Positions 49,001-61,013 of a stretch of DNA of 64,000 nt are shown in pieces. Below the pieces are notes generated by a model. That model searched no databases, was not told the origin of the DNA, and worked only from the letters and a program-made list of their open reading frames with translations. Within the stretch, counting starts at the first letter, position 1. The number at the start of each line of letters is the position of its first letter. The position numbers were made by a program, and so were the translations under genes. The DNA comes from Ulota crispa (taxonomy: Eukaryota > Streptophyta > Bryopsida > Orthotrichales > Orthotrichaceae): NCBI GenBank assembly GCA_963920765.1, contig OY987248.1, positions 2,671,001-2,735,000 of the forward strand, given 5' to 3'.

Positions 49001-51213
49001 CTGGTTACACTCTGCGGAGTCACAATACGAGCTACAAGCCCTTCGAGGATCTCTCCTTGAATATCCTCATGTGCCTTAGTTGCTGAAACACCACACAAGT
49101 GACATCATTCTTCCCGTAAATAAAAACACGGAGTTACACAATAAGCGACCAACAATGGTTGCCAATGCTCAACTATCACGGAAAACAAATATGAGCCAGA
49201 AACTTCATGACTGACGAAAAGAAAGTTAGATACGCACCTGGCAAATAAGTATCAGCAATGTCATTCAAAACGTGCGTAACACTCCTTGCCAATCCTTCCT
49301 CACAGAGTGCATCATAGGCAGTAAAGAAAGAGTTCACAGAATCTCTGCATCATACAAACCAAAGAAACCATTTAGCGCCTGAGCATCCAAGGAGTTTTTC
49401 TGAAATTCCACCTATGAAGGATACAATCGTAAAGAGATACGATAAGAGAGAAGAAAAATGTGGCGGAAAATAATTACTTGGAGGAAAATAACCAATATTG
49501 ATTTGTTGGCAGTCGCCATTGATGACAGAAAGCAATCACATCAGGGGTAGACTGGAAGTAGGGGCGCCCATCCAATTTTGTCACTGCTGTAACCACCACT
49601 GTTAACACCCACCATTGCAGTACAACCTCAGAATCTGATCAAACTGACCTTGAATGAACTAGCCTAAAATCTCCACCAGGAGACTCATTGAGCTCTAGAC
49701 AAGAAATCTACACCAAATTAATTGAAAGAAATGATATCCGAATTGCTACAGAATCTTATCAAAAGCAGAGAGTGAATATAGACATAAAAACGAACCATAA
49801 TCATGCAAAGGGCGCTGTCCATGATCCCCTAACACCGCAGTTACTAGCTCCATCCCAATGCAAATACGATGCTCCTGCAACAAAAAGACATGTCAATCCT
49901 CCAACTTTGACAATTATATCCAGGTGGAATTTAACTTTCGAGCCATAATCAAATGTTGCAATACTTAAAAGCCAAAAACCACAAGAACGAGAACATATCG
50001 AATGGATCAAAACTAGCAAAGAAATTTTTAGTTGCACAGATTGATTGATTATTTCCAAATCAGCCCGGTTGCATTGACAAACAGGCGATGCCAGAAACAG
50101 ACAACATTGAGCCCATACTTGAGATAGCCAAGATGTGATTCAAAAACATGAAACAAACCTTGAGATAAGCGTTGAACTCTCGTTGTTTCTGACCCGCATG
50201 TGTTCCCCATGCTTCCCGGAGAGTGCTTCCCAAGACATACACACCTACTGCTGTGTACCTACATGAACAAAAAAAAGTTTGACAGATCAGGTAAAGATAA
50301 AGAAGATTTCCAACTAGAATTAAATATATGCTTGTTTTGAATTGTACCTAAAATCAAGTGACCAAGGATTGGAATATAAGTACATTTACTATCTTTTAAT
50401 AGAAAGCTCCACCCACATTCAAGTCTGCCACTTAAAAGATAGTTCCCTTACAAGTTTCCATAGCTGTTTTTCGCAAATGCTCCTCCGTTGTCACCTGCAT
50501 AAAGAAAGAGCGACCCGGAATGTTTCATGGAGACCTGCACAAAGTGAAAAACATGAACAATGAGGTCAGACTACTTGATCGTGTTAAACCCTCCAAAACC
50601 TCCAGAAACAATAAGCTGCTCACACGGTTACCAGCTGATGAGAGACGAAACCCTAAACCTACGCAGGATGACTGTAACATTACCTCCAAGATTCCATGTT
50701 CAGCACTAACCACCTCTTGCATCCTCATTCTCACCTGCACAAATACACAATTCAATCGGCAGATTAATTTGCTAACTCAAAAATGCAAAGCCGAGAATAA
50801 GGTACCTATGATTCAGCACGATACCAACGGGATGCATTAGTTCCTTCAATAAAGACACAAAAACCGAATTTAGGGTTTAGATTGCCTTGAGAAGTGAAAG
50901 CGAACAAGCTGAATCGCGTTCGACTGCACGCACCAGAAAAAAGAATATAAAGAGATTCAACAACAATGATGCTCAGCCTTGTTAAAACCCTAAACCAATT
51001 AACTGAGGAAACACTTACCTCTTGATCAGACTTTTCATTTTCGAATTTCGGGTAGAAAGTAGCTCGCAGCTGAGCTTGAGCTACCGTTCCGTCAACTTTC
51101 TTGGGCGTTGCGACGGATTCTTTCTTCTTCCATTTGTGTTGGTGTTCTTTCTCCTCGGTACTCACGCCTCCTGACCGCGGCACCCAAACCGCAGTTCCGG
51201 CTCCTCTCCTCAT
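40064..51213 (-). CDS. RNL: Plant tRNA ligase (ligase, kinase and cyclic phosphodiesterase domains)
   Basis: Twenty-seven exons, high-low: 51213-51019, 50734-50684, 50534-50452, 50258-50159, 49874-49796, 49598-49478, 49344-49238, 49082-48954, 48726-48665, 48478-48308, 48059-47893, 47656-47625, 47336-47161, 46029-45950, 45777-45712, 45286-44988, 44591-44496, 44347-44250, 43843-43783, 43657-43581, 42966-42895, 42485-42409, 41941-41861, 41673-41571, 41444-41277, 41096-40845 and 40192-40064. All phases agree; the product is 1,043 aa (Arabidopsis RNL 1,104). The ligase domain has the nucleophile Lys104 in AFAKNSYGN. The kinase P-loop is GLPGCAKS (640-647). The phosphodiesterase domain has both HxT motifs (HIT 941-943, HLT 999-1001). 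It heals and seals tRNA halves after intron removal and, in plants, can join bZIP60 mRNA in the unfolded-protein response. ATG 51213 is the first in-frame ATG before the conserved VWVPRSGG leader. The Met-rich start is shorter than in Arabidopsis, so a further 5' exon is possible. Confidence 0.95.
43140..43384. mobile_element. TTTGGGAAAAA-family MITE in RNL intron 20
   Basis: The left end is ATTCGATAATTTAGGAAAAA; the right end, inward, is ACGATATTTGTTAATTATGG. The block TTCTTCAAGACCTTACATCA also occurs at 40,446-40,465 in RNL intron 26, which therefore holds a truncated copy (about 40,340-40,530). Confidence 0.6.
44780..44914. mobile_element. Near-perfect palindromic MITE, 135 bp, in RNL intron 16
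   Basis: The arms are about 50 bp and almost identical: CATATTAAGTAAATTGGGAA, then AAAATGCAATT, then GGGACTTTTGGATTTT, read inward from both ends. It is the cleanest member of its family here. Confidence 0.8.
46468..46908. repeat. Long inverted repeat in RNL intron 13
   Basis: Arms 46,468-46,575 and 46,798-46,908 are inverted copies (ACAAATTTTCCAAACTTGGT against the complement of ACCAAATTTGGAAATTTGTT, and CATCAATGTGCACAAC against its complement). The loop includes a 27-bp direct repeat pair at 46,588-46,641. It is probably a decayed MITE. The host intron, 1.12 kb, is by far the longest in RNL. Confidence 0.65.
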
Positions 51214-51648
51214 CTCAACCAAACCAAAACCCTCCGAGCACCCTGATGAGCAGACCGGCGACTGTCACAAAATCGGCATTCACTCCTGCCTCAACCTTTG
51301 ATAATCACTACCAATGCTGATCGTCACGTCATAATCTGCACTCTTTAAAATCCACGCAACCAAAGTCGAGTGCCTCGAAAACTCACCTCCAAACCACTGT
51401 CTGCCTGCAGAAAGATATTGTCTCCTACTCCACAGAGACGCAATTCTGCTCACCTGAGTGGGAACTACGAAACTCCTCCCGAATTGCGACCTCATCAATG
51501 GAGCAGAAAAAGAGCTGAAACGAACTCGAAATTCGGCCAAATCGATCGTAACAGAAATGCGAGTTCTCGCATGACACACTCCGCGAGCTTGTAACGACTC
51601 CGAGGATGGCCAAGGGAGAAAGTCTGATCACAGGCAGCTAATCGAATG

Positions 51649-51715
51649 GCTTGAGCTACAAGGAACATGGGAAAGAGTGTCCACTAAGTGCCAAATCCTA
51701 ATTCTGTCTGTGTGT
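51649..51715 (+). repeat. Direct repeat upstream of RNL, copy 1
   Basis: A 67-bp segment beginning GCTTGAGCTACAAGGAACAT and ending CTGTCTGTGTG recurs at 54,352-54,418 in the same orientation with a handful of mismatches. It lies about 440 bp upstream of the RNL start codon. Confidence 0.75.
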
Positions 51716-52219
51716 GGACACCAGGGCTATTATTTTCATTTTTGGTTTTTATCTTTACCTGTCAAAGACGTGGGTTGTAAGTTAAATATTTTGCAGCCTA
51801 TCTTGAATTCTAGTAGTAGGCAAGTTGTAATATTTTCTCATTTAGTTTAGTTATTTGTTTACAAGTTTTTTCTTGCCTAAGAACTTTTAGCTACATGCGT
51901 GGCAACATATTAGGTCATGAATGGCAACTTTTAAGCTTAGTTCATATATTCTTCAATTATGTGAAACAGTGATGTTTAACATCAATTCTTCAATAGTTGT
52001 TTTATTTTGTTAATTGTAATACTAAACTTGGACATTTGCAAAGTGTACACTAACAATTTTGTCAAGAAGCCACTAAAAGACAATTTAGTACATTCGTACA
52101 AGTGCCAAACCTTACCATGACACAATAACTATAAGCAGTAGTTGATTGATACTCATTGAATTTTTTAATTGGAAGCTTTCTTTTGTGCATCCTCAAGTAC
52201 AATGCCAAAAGTCTTTCTC

Positions 52220-52997
52220 TTAACCCCTAAGCGTCTTGCTAAGAAAAATTTAGCATACCTCCAATATGGAACCTTTAGCACATTCTCTCAATTTCTAGAA
52301 AGTCAAACAAGTATTCACATAGTCCAAACCGGTCATTCTATACCCAACTATAAATCAAATGTTTTGAGCCAATTTGGTTTCAAATCCAACTACATCTACA
52401 AAATCCCCACCATTGGGAATCTCATGTTTGTTAATTTGGGTAGTAGTTCACAATATGGATTTTGGACTTTGATGTGATTTTTTCCCAAAAACAATATTAC
52501 CTACTGGTTGATCCCATGAGACCGTGTCTAGCTATATTTGATGGAAAAAAAAAACTCCTCAAATAAGAAAAAACTCCAAAACTTATGGTCATTCAAAGTA
52601 AGTGGATCTAGCTAGCTCACTACTTTAGAGCTACAAAAATCTTGCCCAATCGAGAGAAAAAAGGTGACACATTATCAACCTTCTCCCCTATACATGGAAG
52701 TGTGGGCTTCCAGTCCATCCCATCCAAAATTCCTCCATCCACAATGCAATGAACAATGCCTATATACACTCCCACTAATAGTTTTAATATTAAAAATAGG
52801 AAATTCAAATGTTTGGGTGCAAAATCCAGAGGCTTCAAAGAATAGCAAGCCGATCCAAAAGTTTTGTTGGACTTTTAGCTCCATTTGGACTTGAGTGGCA
52901 AACCAAAACTTAAGCACGCAATGCCTTTTTTATCTACTTTTACATCTCCAAGAACCCCATTTGGCCATATTAGGCTCTTTGGTCCATTAGGGGTTAC
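52220..52997 (-). mobile_element. piggyBac-type non-autonomous element, 778 bp (copy 2)
   Basis: It is the inverted copy of 13,111-13,887. The left end is TTAA CCCCTAAGCGTC; the right end, inward, is CCCCTAATGGACC with a decayed TTAA (GTAA). Similarity runs along the whole element, including TATAGCTAGACACGGTCTCA-type words. Confidence 0.85.
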
Positions 52998-53059
52998 CTA
53001 AATTGTATACTTATTTAAGAATGGACGTTGATTTATCCACTTTTTGTACAAAAATTCCA

Positions 53060-53960
53060 CCCTAGACTGCACCCAACGATGGGTGCATTATCTAAATCAG
53101 ACATTTCAAAGTCCATTCCAATTTTCTTTGGATTGGAAGGTAAAAGAATAAAAAATTTGTAAAAAATCCAAAAAGTATCCAATGTTTCCCCAAATTTGCA
53201 AGTGAGTGCGTAGTATAGTAAAAATCAACAAAAGTATCACACGTGAACTGCACCCGGAGTAGTGCACCCAAAGTAGTGCTCCTTGTTTGGGTGCAGTATC
53301 AGATGTGATTTTTTTTGAATGTCTTCTTTTATGATTAGAATACTCGAGTGGGTTGAGTGCATCTAGAGTTGGGTGCAAGCATGCAACTTGTAGTGAACAA
53401 GAGTGGAAGGGAGGAGATTATTGAAAAATGAGAATCTATATGAGTTAGTTTTTAATGAAATAGGATTTGTAGGATGTACTAATTTTGCTCATCGAAAACA
53501 ACAATGTCATTCTATAATATATATTATTCCTTGTGAATTTACATTAAAAAACTCAACTTTTTGGAAAATACTTAAAGGTGACATAGTACTAGATTGTCTT
53601 TTTCTACTCATAGTTTTTGAGATGTACATTAGGAAAGTCATATGAGGTAGAGACACTTCACAAAATTTCAAGTTTTTTTCACCTCCTATTACTTTTATTA
53701 TGTCAACTTTGCTTTGACTTTTCATCCAATACAAAATGGCCTTTCAAATATCTAGCTGCAAGTACAAATCCATACTAAACACAATCTTGTACATAGGACA
53801 ACTCCAAGTCTTGTGCACCATAGTGCATCCACCAATGAATGCAGTCCAAAGTCAAGACTCCATTGTTGGATGTAGTCCATAGTTGATAGTGCACCCACCG
53901 TTGGGTGCAGTCCATAGTGCAACCATTGGTGGGTGCAAGCTACCACTGCCCTCAACTTTT
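53060..53960. repeat. Dispersed GGGTGCA/TGCACCC words
   Basis: Many copies of TGCACCCA and its complement lie here, densest at 53,250-53,300 and 53,810-53,945, where a unit of about 30 bp built on GGGTGCAGTCCATAGT repeats. No gene is seen. Confidence 0.5.
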
Positions 53961-54351
53961 CATCTACAAACGTGACATTTCTTTTTTGCCGGTCTTGCAG
54001 GTAATATTTTGTTGTTGTTTCCCTCATCATTGGTGGGGTCTCTTTGAGTCGTTTGATGGAGGGCATGTGAATAAATAGCGCAATTATAGTTAGCATTATA
54101 GCTAGGTGGGGGGAAATCAAATATGATTAATGGCTATTCAAGTTGTTTTAATCCAAGATCACATCAGCAATAAGGTAGCATTTTAGATTGCACCTCATCT
54201 CAAAGGCAATTTTGCATCTTGAAACTTTGACTATTTTTAATATTTTCCTCTTTGTTTTTACAATACAATATTAGCGCAACAAAATTTGAGATAGAAATTT
54301 TGCTAAATTTAGCCAAATTTATTACCATTGATCACAAGTAGTGAATCAAAG

Positions 54352-54418
54352 GCTTGAGCTACAAGGAACATGGGACAGAGTACCCACAAAGTGCCAAACC
54401 CTAATTATGTCTGTGTGT
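54352..54418 (+). repeat. Direct repeat upstream of RNL, copy 2
   Basis: Copy of 51,649-51,715. The 2.6 kb between the copies holds the piggyBac-type element and GGGTGCA repeats. Confidence 0.75.
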
Positions 54419-54566
54419 CAACAATCTTGATGAAGTTGCTTGTGATTGGCTATGATGCCTTCTAATCTAACGTGGACTTCTTGGCTTTCACCAAATAACC
54501 GCTCTCCACGTGGCAGTGAAAAAGTAAGTGGGACACTGGCCAGCAAAGCAAAATAGAGGGCACTCT

Positions 54567-54651
54567 AGGAGCCGCCAGGAGTTGAACCCGGAATCTTGTC
54601 TCCAGTAGGGACCCACTTACATGGAATTGAAGGATTAAGAGCCACGGCTTG
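54567..54651 (-). mobile_element. tRNA-like sequence, probable SINE head
   Basis: On the minus strand, CCGGG-TTCAACT-CCTGG forms a complete T arm with a perfect B box. It is followed by CGGCTCC, which pairs at five of seven positions with CAAGCCG placed 85 nt upstream. The expected A box is poor (TGGCTCTTAATCC) and I cannot draw an anticodon arm. A decayed tRNA-derived SINE is more likely than a working tRNA gene. Confidence 0.45.
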
Positions 54652-57180
54652 ATGTCTTAGTTAGATGTTGACGGGTGATTGCAAGAAACACTAGTACTAT
54701 TTGATCTCTCCTTCACCTCTTGCAAGTGCTTTTTGGCTTGTAACTTTTGCTCAGCAAGTTCTTTTGAGCTGAAATTTCAGAGGCAGGTAAACGTCATAAT
54801 TATTGACCTTCCATTATTTTTGCAATTTTTTTAAAATTATTTACTATTTTTAAATAACCCCCAAATAGGTGTCTACCTTGGCCATTTTGGGGATTTTTAG
54901 TACTATTTTGGGTCCAAAAAAGCAAATCTTATGCCATAAATTAGGGAAGTTGTTCATCAAAGAGCATTACATGGTTTTGTAAATTTTAGGAAATTGCAAA
55001 TTCTCTGCCTTCCACATGCTCTCAAAGTGGGCATCCTTTGGTCAAGCATTGGAGAAAGAGAACAAACTTCCCCAAAAAAGCAATTTCACGAGTTCAAGTG
55101 TCTCAAATAGAGCAAAAATGGTTTATTTTTCTTTTATTTTTTTGTACTCTTTTACTATTTTCTAAAAAGCAAAAAGGAAATTGTCTTTTTCTTGGTAAAT
55201 TCTGTCCATCTATTTTTGTGCATAACTTTTAGAATAAAAAATTTCTAAGTCTGAATTTTCACAAGTGTGCTACTTTAAGTACCTTACAAATTTTCTATAT
55301 TTTATTTTATTAAAAAAGCAATCATTTCAAAAGCTCATAGTACTCCCTAGTACTACCTGTACTATGGCTGTTTGCAACAAAACTAGCTTGTCTTTCTTGC
55401 AACTACCCTTACTTAGTATTAAATAACCAGCGCAAGCTCATCCTGCAACCTCTTTGCTTGGGCAAGTAAGTTTAGAGGATTTCCCTAAAGAGAAAGAGAT
55501 GTTAGAAGAGAGGGACAATGAAAGTTAAAAATTGAAAATCTAAAGCAGCCGCAAAAATGCTCAACATCTCTTCCCAAGCATTGATCGGCCACTCCAGTAG
55601 CTCTAACATCTAAATGCCCAAGGGGGGTCTTGACTTCCAAATTGTCAGAATTTGGTTGTTTTGGAGAAATGAGCCCACAAACTTCTAAATTTTTTTTTCT
55701 TAATTTCAACCATTGGATCTTGTGTAAATATTTGTTTGGTACATGTGAAAAAAAAATTAGGTCATTTGACTATACAAATCTTATGCAATTTAGTTTACAA
55801 GTTCAATTTCACCCCATTTTAGTGAGACTTTTAGTCAGGCAGCATGCATTTGATAGCCAATAACTTTTTAAATTTTAAGTGGAATGCAAGCATTTTTTGG
55901 TTGATGAATCAAGCATGAAGTTCACAATGTTCACCAAATAAAATAATTTTTTGAACAAAGTCTACTATTTTTTATAGGGCTTGCAATTGCTAGGCCTCAT
56001 ATTTCTGGTCACAGTTCTAATTTTTTTTAGTTCAGTCAACCCACTCTCCCTTTCATGGACACTATTGAGCCCCCACTTTGACAACACTTTCTGTTAGCCC
56101 AATAACCGGGGTGTGATTGTGACCTCCCTACAATATAATATCATAAAGATTAAAATTAGAGAATTGCTTGCAAATGGGAGCTACGTGGCAACGCACTAAA
56201 TTCATGGCTCTCCCTTTCAACTACCCCACGCCTCCCCATCCAATTGCCATCCCACCCAACACCTCCGGTCCTTCTTGATTGAACTATTGCCCTTCCTTCT
56301 TGTCACTTCTCCTACATCCTCCTTGTTGCCCAAAATTGCTCCTCATCTGTTGTTGTTGTTTTTTTAAACAATGAAACTATTGCAAGACTCATATCACACC
56401 AATAAATTTAGATTTTGCCAAACTTAACCTATCCAACTCAGAAAACATCAAAAAGCGATGCCTATGTACATTTGTCATTAATTAATACACAAAACTTCAT
56501 TAGAGTAGATAACAAAAAGATCCATTCCTTACTCAAACCCCTTCCCACACAATTAATGCTCCACCAAGCCTAAAATTAATAATTAAATACTCCAAAAGCT
56601 CAAAAAGAGGAACACAATGCATTAAAATTTGACATGCATCAAATTAGGTGAAGTGTTGGTAAAAAACATTTGAAAAAAACATCAAATCATAGTTAAAATG
56701 CTCTAAAAATCATTAGAAGTCCACTATCAATTAACCACCAATACATTCTCAATCTTTCCTCAATTTACACAAGGCTTATTTGAGTTGAGGCAATTTCAAG
56801 TTCCAAATAGTGGTTAAAAGCTAAAGAGATGTTGGTGGAAGTTTTAAGTTGATGAATATTGCATATTTTACACTGCAAAATTGCACTTGGCATGGAATTG
56901 GAATAGTCCACTCTCCATATTTTAATGCACATTCTCCCCCTTTCTAGACTTTTAAAATAGGTAGTTGGATTCAGATTTGGTGAAGAATTAACTACATGGG
57001 AAAGATTTGAGTGAGGAATTGACCTTTTTGTCCCCTACTCTATTTGGGTTATAAGACTACATAAGATTGTACAACTATTACATAGAACACAAAATACTAG
57101 AACTATAAAACCAAATAGACTCAAATTGAAATTGATTGACATAAATATAGAAGATTATAAATAATCTTACCTTTATTCAT
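54652..57180. other. AT-rich intergenic stretch, no gene seen
   Basis: Short open frames only, with no splice-supported exon or terminal repeat pair. I searched for a left TTAA-CCC end for the transposase relic that follows and found none. Confidence 0.45.
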
Positions 57181-59062
57181 CTAAAATGTGCCACTATGGT
57201 GGTGCATTTTCATGTAGCATCCACATGTGTAGCACATCCATTGAAATGAGCATAGTGCACAAAAAATATTTGTTCTTTGCTTGCACACAATGCATACTCG
57301 ATGCAGCTGACTTTTTTGAGGACAATGAATTTGAGGAACGTCCTCCTGTAATAGTGAAATGGTTGCTTTCTGCCCCCTCCCAACTCCTTGTCAATGCCTT
57401 GCATAATGCCATGATGAAGTTGAAATGTGATAATATCTTGTTCTCTTGTCCTTTTTCTTCAAAATCTCCTTGTGGAGAATCCACATGTTCACAACACTAG
57501 TATCAATGAGAAAGTAGAACAATCAATGCCACCATTTATGAAAACGCACTTGGCAAGAATAAGAATCGTGGAGTTGATCCGCTATGTCCACTCCATGCAT
57601 GAGAGTGGTATATTCCAAGTGGACCGGTGATGTTTTAATTTTATGGATAGATCCACCTACTCGGCATGGAACTTCCACCACCTCACATGGCAAAGCCAAA
57701 GGCAATGAGCTAGTAGATAATAGGAGGACCAATTTTTTATCCATCCACATCACTACACACATTTTTTGGGAGTCATGCATTGTCCACTGTAGATTTCCAT
57801 GTGGAGACTTCTTGAATCTTTTTTGGTCCTTCACAAAATCAGGAAGCCCTATGCAGTTGCTTCAAAGAGTGCCTATTGCATATGTACCACTCCTTTCCAA
57901 ATTGCAAAATAATTCTACACTAGTAAAAAATTATCCATTACAACTACATGCCCCAAACCCTCCAATCCTTGAAGTAATGTCTCAACCACCCTTTGCCCCA
58001 CCTTTGATTCTCCTTTCTTGGACTCAAAGGCAACCATAGTTTCAATAGATGCTCCACAATATACATCAAAGTTGCTAACAAAACGTGTCTTTGAATCGGC
58101 AAGGCACCAAATTTTGATACCCCATTTCTCATGCTTATTAGGCATGTATTATGACACAAGACAATACACTCCTTTGTAACAAACCATCATCTCATCAATG
58201 GTGATTTTCTCCCCATTGTTTTGTAATGCCTTGCAACGATCACGTATCTCAGTCAACAACCACCTCACTTGATTCACTTTGTCATAAGATGGAGATGTAG
58301 AATCCATGCACATCAAGGATGAGTTGGAGATGTGAAGGCACTTTGATAAAAGGGTAAATGGTTGCACGGAAGAAGCTGGGATATAATGTGGCAATGAAGA
58401 AATGGTTCTGATGTTTGCTAATACAAGCGTATACTAGGAAGTTTCTTCAACCCCATATATAAAGATATTGCAATGAATGTCTTCAATTTGCTCACATCCA
58501 TTGCTTTCCACCCATTGCCACCATGAGTATATGTCTCATAATCATCATTGCATGTAGGGTTTATAATCCCACTCTTCACCCTCCTCTGTTTCTCAGTTGC
58601 ATATTTGTTTGTTTCAAAATAAATATGTCTCACTATTGCAATGGACCAGAACTTGCCAAATAAGTGAAGAATAGAAGGGACTCGATCCCATTCTTGAGCT
58701 AAGCCATGGAACGGCCCACTGAATGATTTCACAAAAGGGTAGAAATTCATGTACCTCTAGGTCCATGTCCTTGGGGCATAGTCTTCTTTTATTTGGTTTG
58801 TCCCTTCCAATGCAGCTAGTATATGATCATGGTCATCAACCATTTCAATTTGGCCATATTAACTCGACCCATGGACTTGCGCTACCATCATGACCTCGAC
58901 CTCTGCCTCTACTGCCATCATGACCTCAACCTCTGCCTCCGCTGCCATCATGACTTCAACCTCTGCCTCCATTGCCATTGTGATCTCGACCTTTGCCTCC
59001 ACTGCCATCATGACTTCAACTGTTGCCTCTATTGCCACGCTTGGGCCTCCTTGCCGCTGCAG
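57181..59062 (-). pseudogene. Second piggyBac transposase relic, several frameshifts
   Basis: Recognisable order on the minus strand: an acidic repeat segment (59,034-58,886), DHDHILAALEGTNQIKEDY, then about 58,750-58,418 with LKTFIAISLYMGLKKLP. The first catalytic Asp is in ITIDEMMVCYKG (about 58,170), the second in VVVMDNF (about 57,920) and the third in HGVDIADQL (about 57,575). These are followed by FHKWWH, NMWILHKE and a C-terminal Cys-rich domain (CIVC, CALC, CYTCGC, HHH) ending at 57,181. All three catalytic Asp codons survive, but the frame shifts at about 58,405, at a T-run just after MDNF, and at least twice near the Cys-rich domain, and several stops intervene. Sequence similarity to the 26-28 kb transposase is low outside the motifs, so it is a different lineage. 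No TTAA termini were found. Confidence 0.85.
58886..59034 (-). repeat. 30-bp tandem repeat, five units, encoding an acidic decapeptide
   Basis: Five units of about 30 bp (GACCTCTGCCTC core on the plus strand). On the minus strand they stay open and encode MMAVEAEVEV-like decapeptides in phase with the transposase relic. Confidence 0.75.
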
Positions 59063-60110
59063 GTAGGCTTAGCTATTGAGAGCCGCTCCCTCCCACTGTT
59101 GCTTCCCGTCCAACGTTGGCAAGGATTTTGCAACGTCTCCCTCTTCAAGAAGTGCTCCTTTTCTTGTTGTGCTTTTGTTGCACTATATCTTCTTGTTCGC
59201 CTTCAAACTTCGGTGTTCCATGCAAAATATTCCTGAGGCACTGCTAGTCTCTAGTATCTTTTAGTCGCTTCTTCCCTTGTTGTAGTTCTAGTATGTGGCC
59301 GTGGACACGTTTGCTTTTTGAAGGTGCCTGCATTGAAGTTGCCTTGCCGCTTCACATGTGAAGGAGGCGTGCATAGGAAGTTCGTGCATGAGAAGGCTTA
59401 TAGTGACGTCTCTCTATCATATTGGTTGCCTTCTTTGTGTTTGCCTTCTTTGTGTTTGCCTTCTTTGTGTTGTTTTTGTTAGTCGTTGGAGTCATCACTG
59501 TCTTCGTCTTCCTGCTAATCTTCAGGCTTGGAGTTGTTGTCTTTGTTGTTCACATCGGAATTGCACATGTTGTTATTACTTTTGTAGAAAGAGTCATTGT
59601 AGCCTCCATAGTTTGTGCTCCCTCCATCACCATCAAAATCAAGTTCAGCAGAGAATATTTGATGCACATTGGCTTTTTTCATAGCTAGGGTAGTTTTGTT
59701 TTTCATCACAATAAAGTACATCTTGTCTTTTGTAATATTGTCAAAGTATGAATACGTGGCCAGTCCTAGACTAAAACCGCATTGCTCCTCATTATCTTGA
59801 TCTTCAGAGCATTTGTTCTCGTCTTGTAGATATGAGTGAAGAACCCTAACTGGCATAGGAAAAGCTGATGCTGGAGTCTCTTCTTCATTGCGATTAGCCT
59901 TGTTATTTTGTAATTCAAGTGATGTGGATGTTTTCTCTAGCAACAATGGCAAAACCTCCTCCAGTAGGCAATGAAGTCAACTTGCGCTTGGGGTTGCTGC
60001 TTCCAAACTCGGTTGTGGTGGCGTCTTCCTCAGCATGGAGTTGTTTGTACGTCCATATGCTAATTGCACCCAATTCCAAGGTTGGAACATGCAACAGTTA
60101 GGTAAACTCC
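59063..60110 (-). pseudogene. Broken open frames upstream of the second transposase
   Basis: The frame 59,952-59,515 (EETPASAFPMPVRVLHSYLQ, FSAELDFDGDGGSTNYGGYN) and, in another frame, 60,090-59,950 (ISIWTYKQLHAEEDATTTEF) look protein-like but are separated by a frameshift. An AAGGCAAACACAAAG unit repeats three times at about 59,438-59,478. They may be the N-terminal part of the same mobile element or a decayed host gene; I recognise no family. Confidence 0.4.
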
Positions 60111-60431
60111 AACCTAATGCAAGTTTTCAAAGAATTGATTTCTAGGTAGAAGCACAAATTTGACAGGTGCAAGATTTTGCAAAATTTAGGGATCAATGAC
60201 TACACAGTGCCAAAAAAAAAAAGAACCTACAAAAGATTTGCAACTTGGAAAGCTAGAAATCATGAACACTAAGATGTAGTTATTTCCTAGAAACTTTAGC
60301 AGAAATTAGTGTTTCTGAGTCTCCTTTTGAATTCATAACATACAATTCAAAGATTTGAAATTTGTCAATATAGGGTTCTTTGCAAATTTTGAATTTGCAC
60401 TTCTTGTGGACCAGTTTGCACCGGGATGTCC

Positions 60432-60800
60432 ACCATCAGGCACTAGCACTCATATGTTTCAATCCATTGGTGCCAGTACATGGCACGGTGGCCACCAGTG
60501 ATTCAATTGGCCCTCAGGGGAACTAAGCAGGTCAAGTGGCCATGCCTTTCTTGAAGATCCCCGTGTTCGGTCAAAACATGCTCTTGTATTGAAGCTTTGA
60601 AGGGCCTCTCTACCCCTCGGATGCCTACTACCAGCACTCACATGTTTCAGTCCATCAGTACTAGTACAGGGCGCTGCGGCCACTAGTGACACAATTGGCC
60701 CTCGTGGAAACCAAGCAAGTCAAGTGCCATGCCTTTCTTGAGGATCCCCGTGTTTGGTCGCGGCAACACCAATTTATATGTGAGGTTGGTTTGTTTGTTT
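60432..60800. repeat. Tandem duplication, 188-bp period
   Basis: Two units in direct order (for example GCACTCATATGTTTCAATCC at 60,446 and GCACTCACATGTTTCAGTCC at 60,634). A short third fragment (GGGCCTCTCTAC) lies at about 60,940. Divergence between the units is roughly one base in eight. Confidence 0.75.
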
Positions 60801-61013
60801 TTGTAATATTGCTTGCCAGTCGGTGCATTAACATGTAGAGTACATTGGATACTCTAAATGCAGAGTTGGAGACTGTACACTTTTTATGGTTACTCAGCAA
60901 ATTGACACAATGTACTTGAGCTTTCTATGCAGCTAAAAAGGGCCTCTCTACTGGTGCTCACTCTAGGCTCTTTGAAATACTCTGATGGCATTTTGTCAAA
61001 AAAAAGGCAAAAA

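Noticed and set aside
58823-59236. Plus-strand frame with repeated HHDLDLCLYC-like units
   Set aside because: It is a translation of the 30-bp repeat in the opposite strand; the minus frame is in phase with transposase sequence.
60459-60900. Two related minus-strand open frames
   Set aside because: They are translations of the two 188-bp tandem units, with no splice support or known motif.
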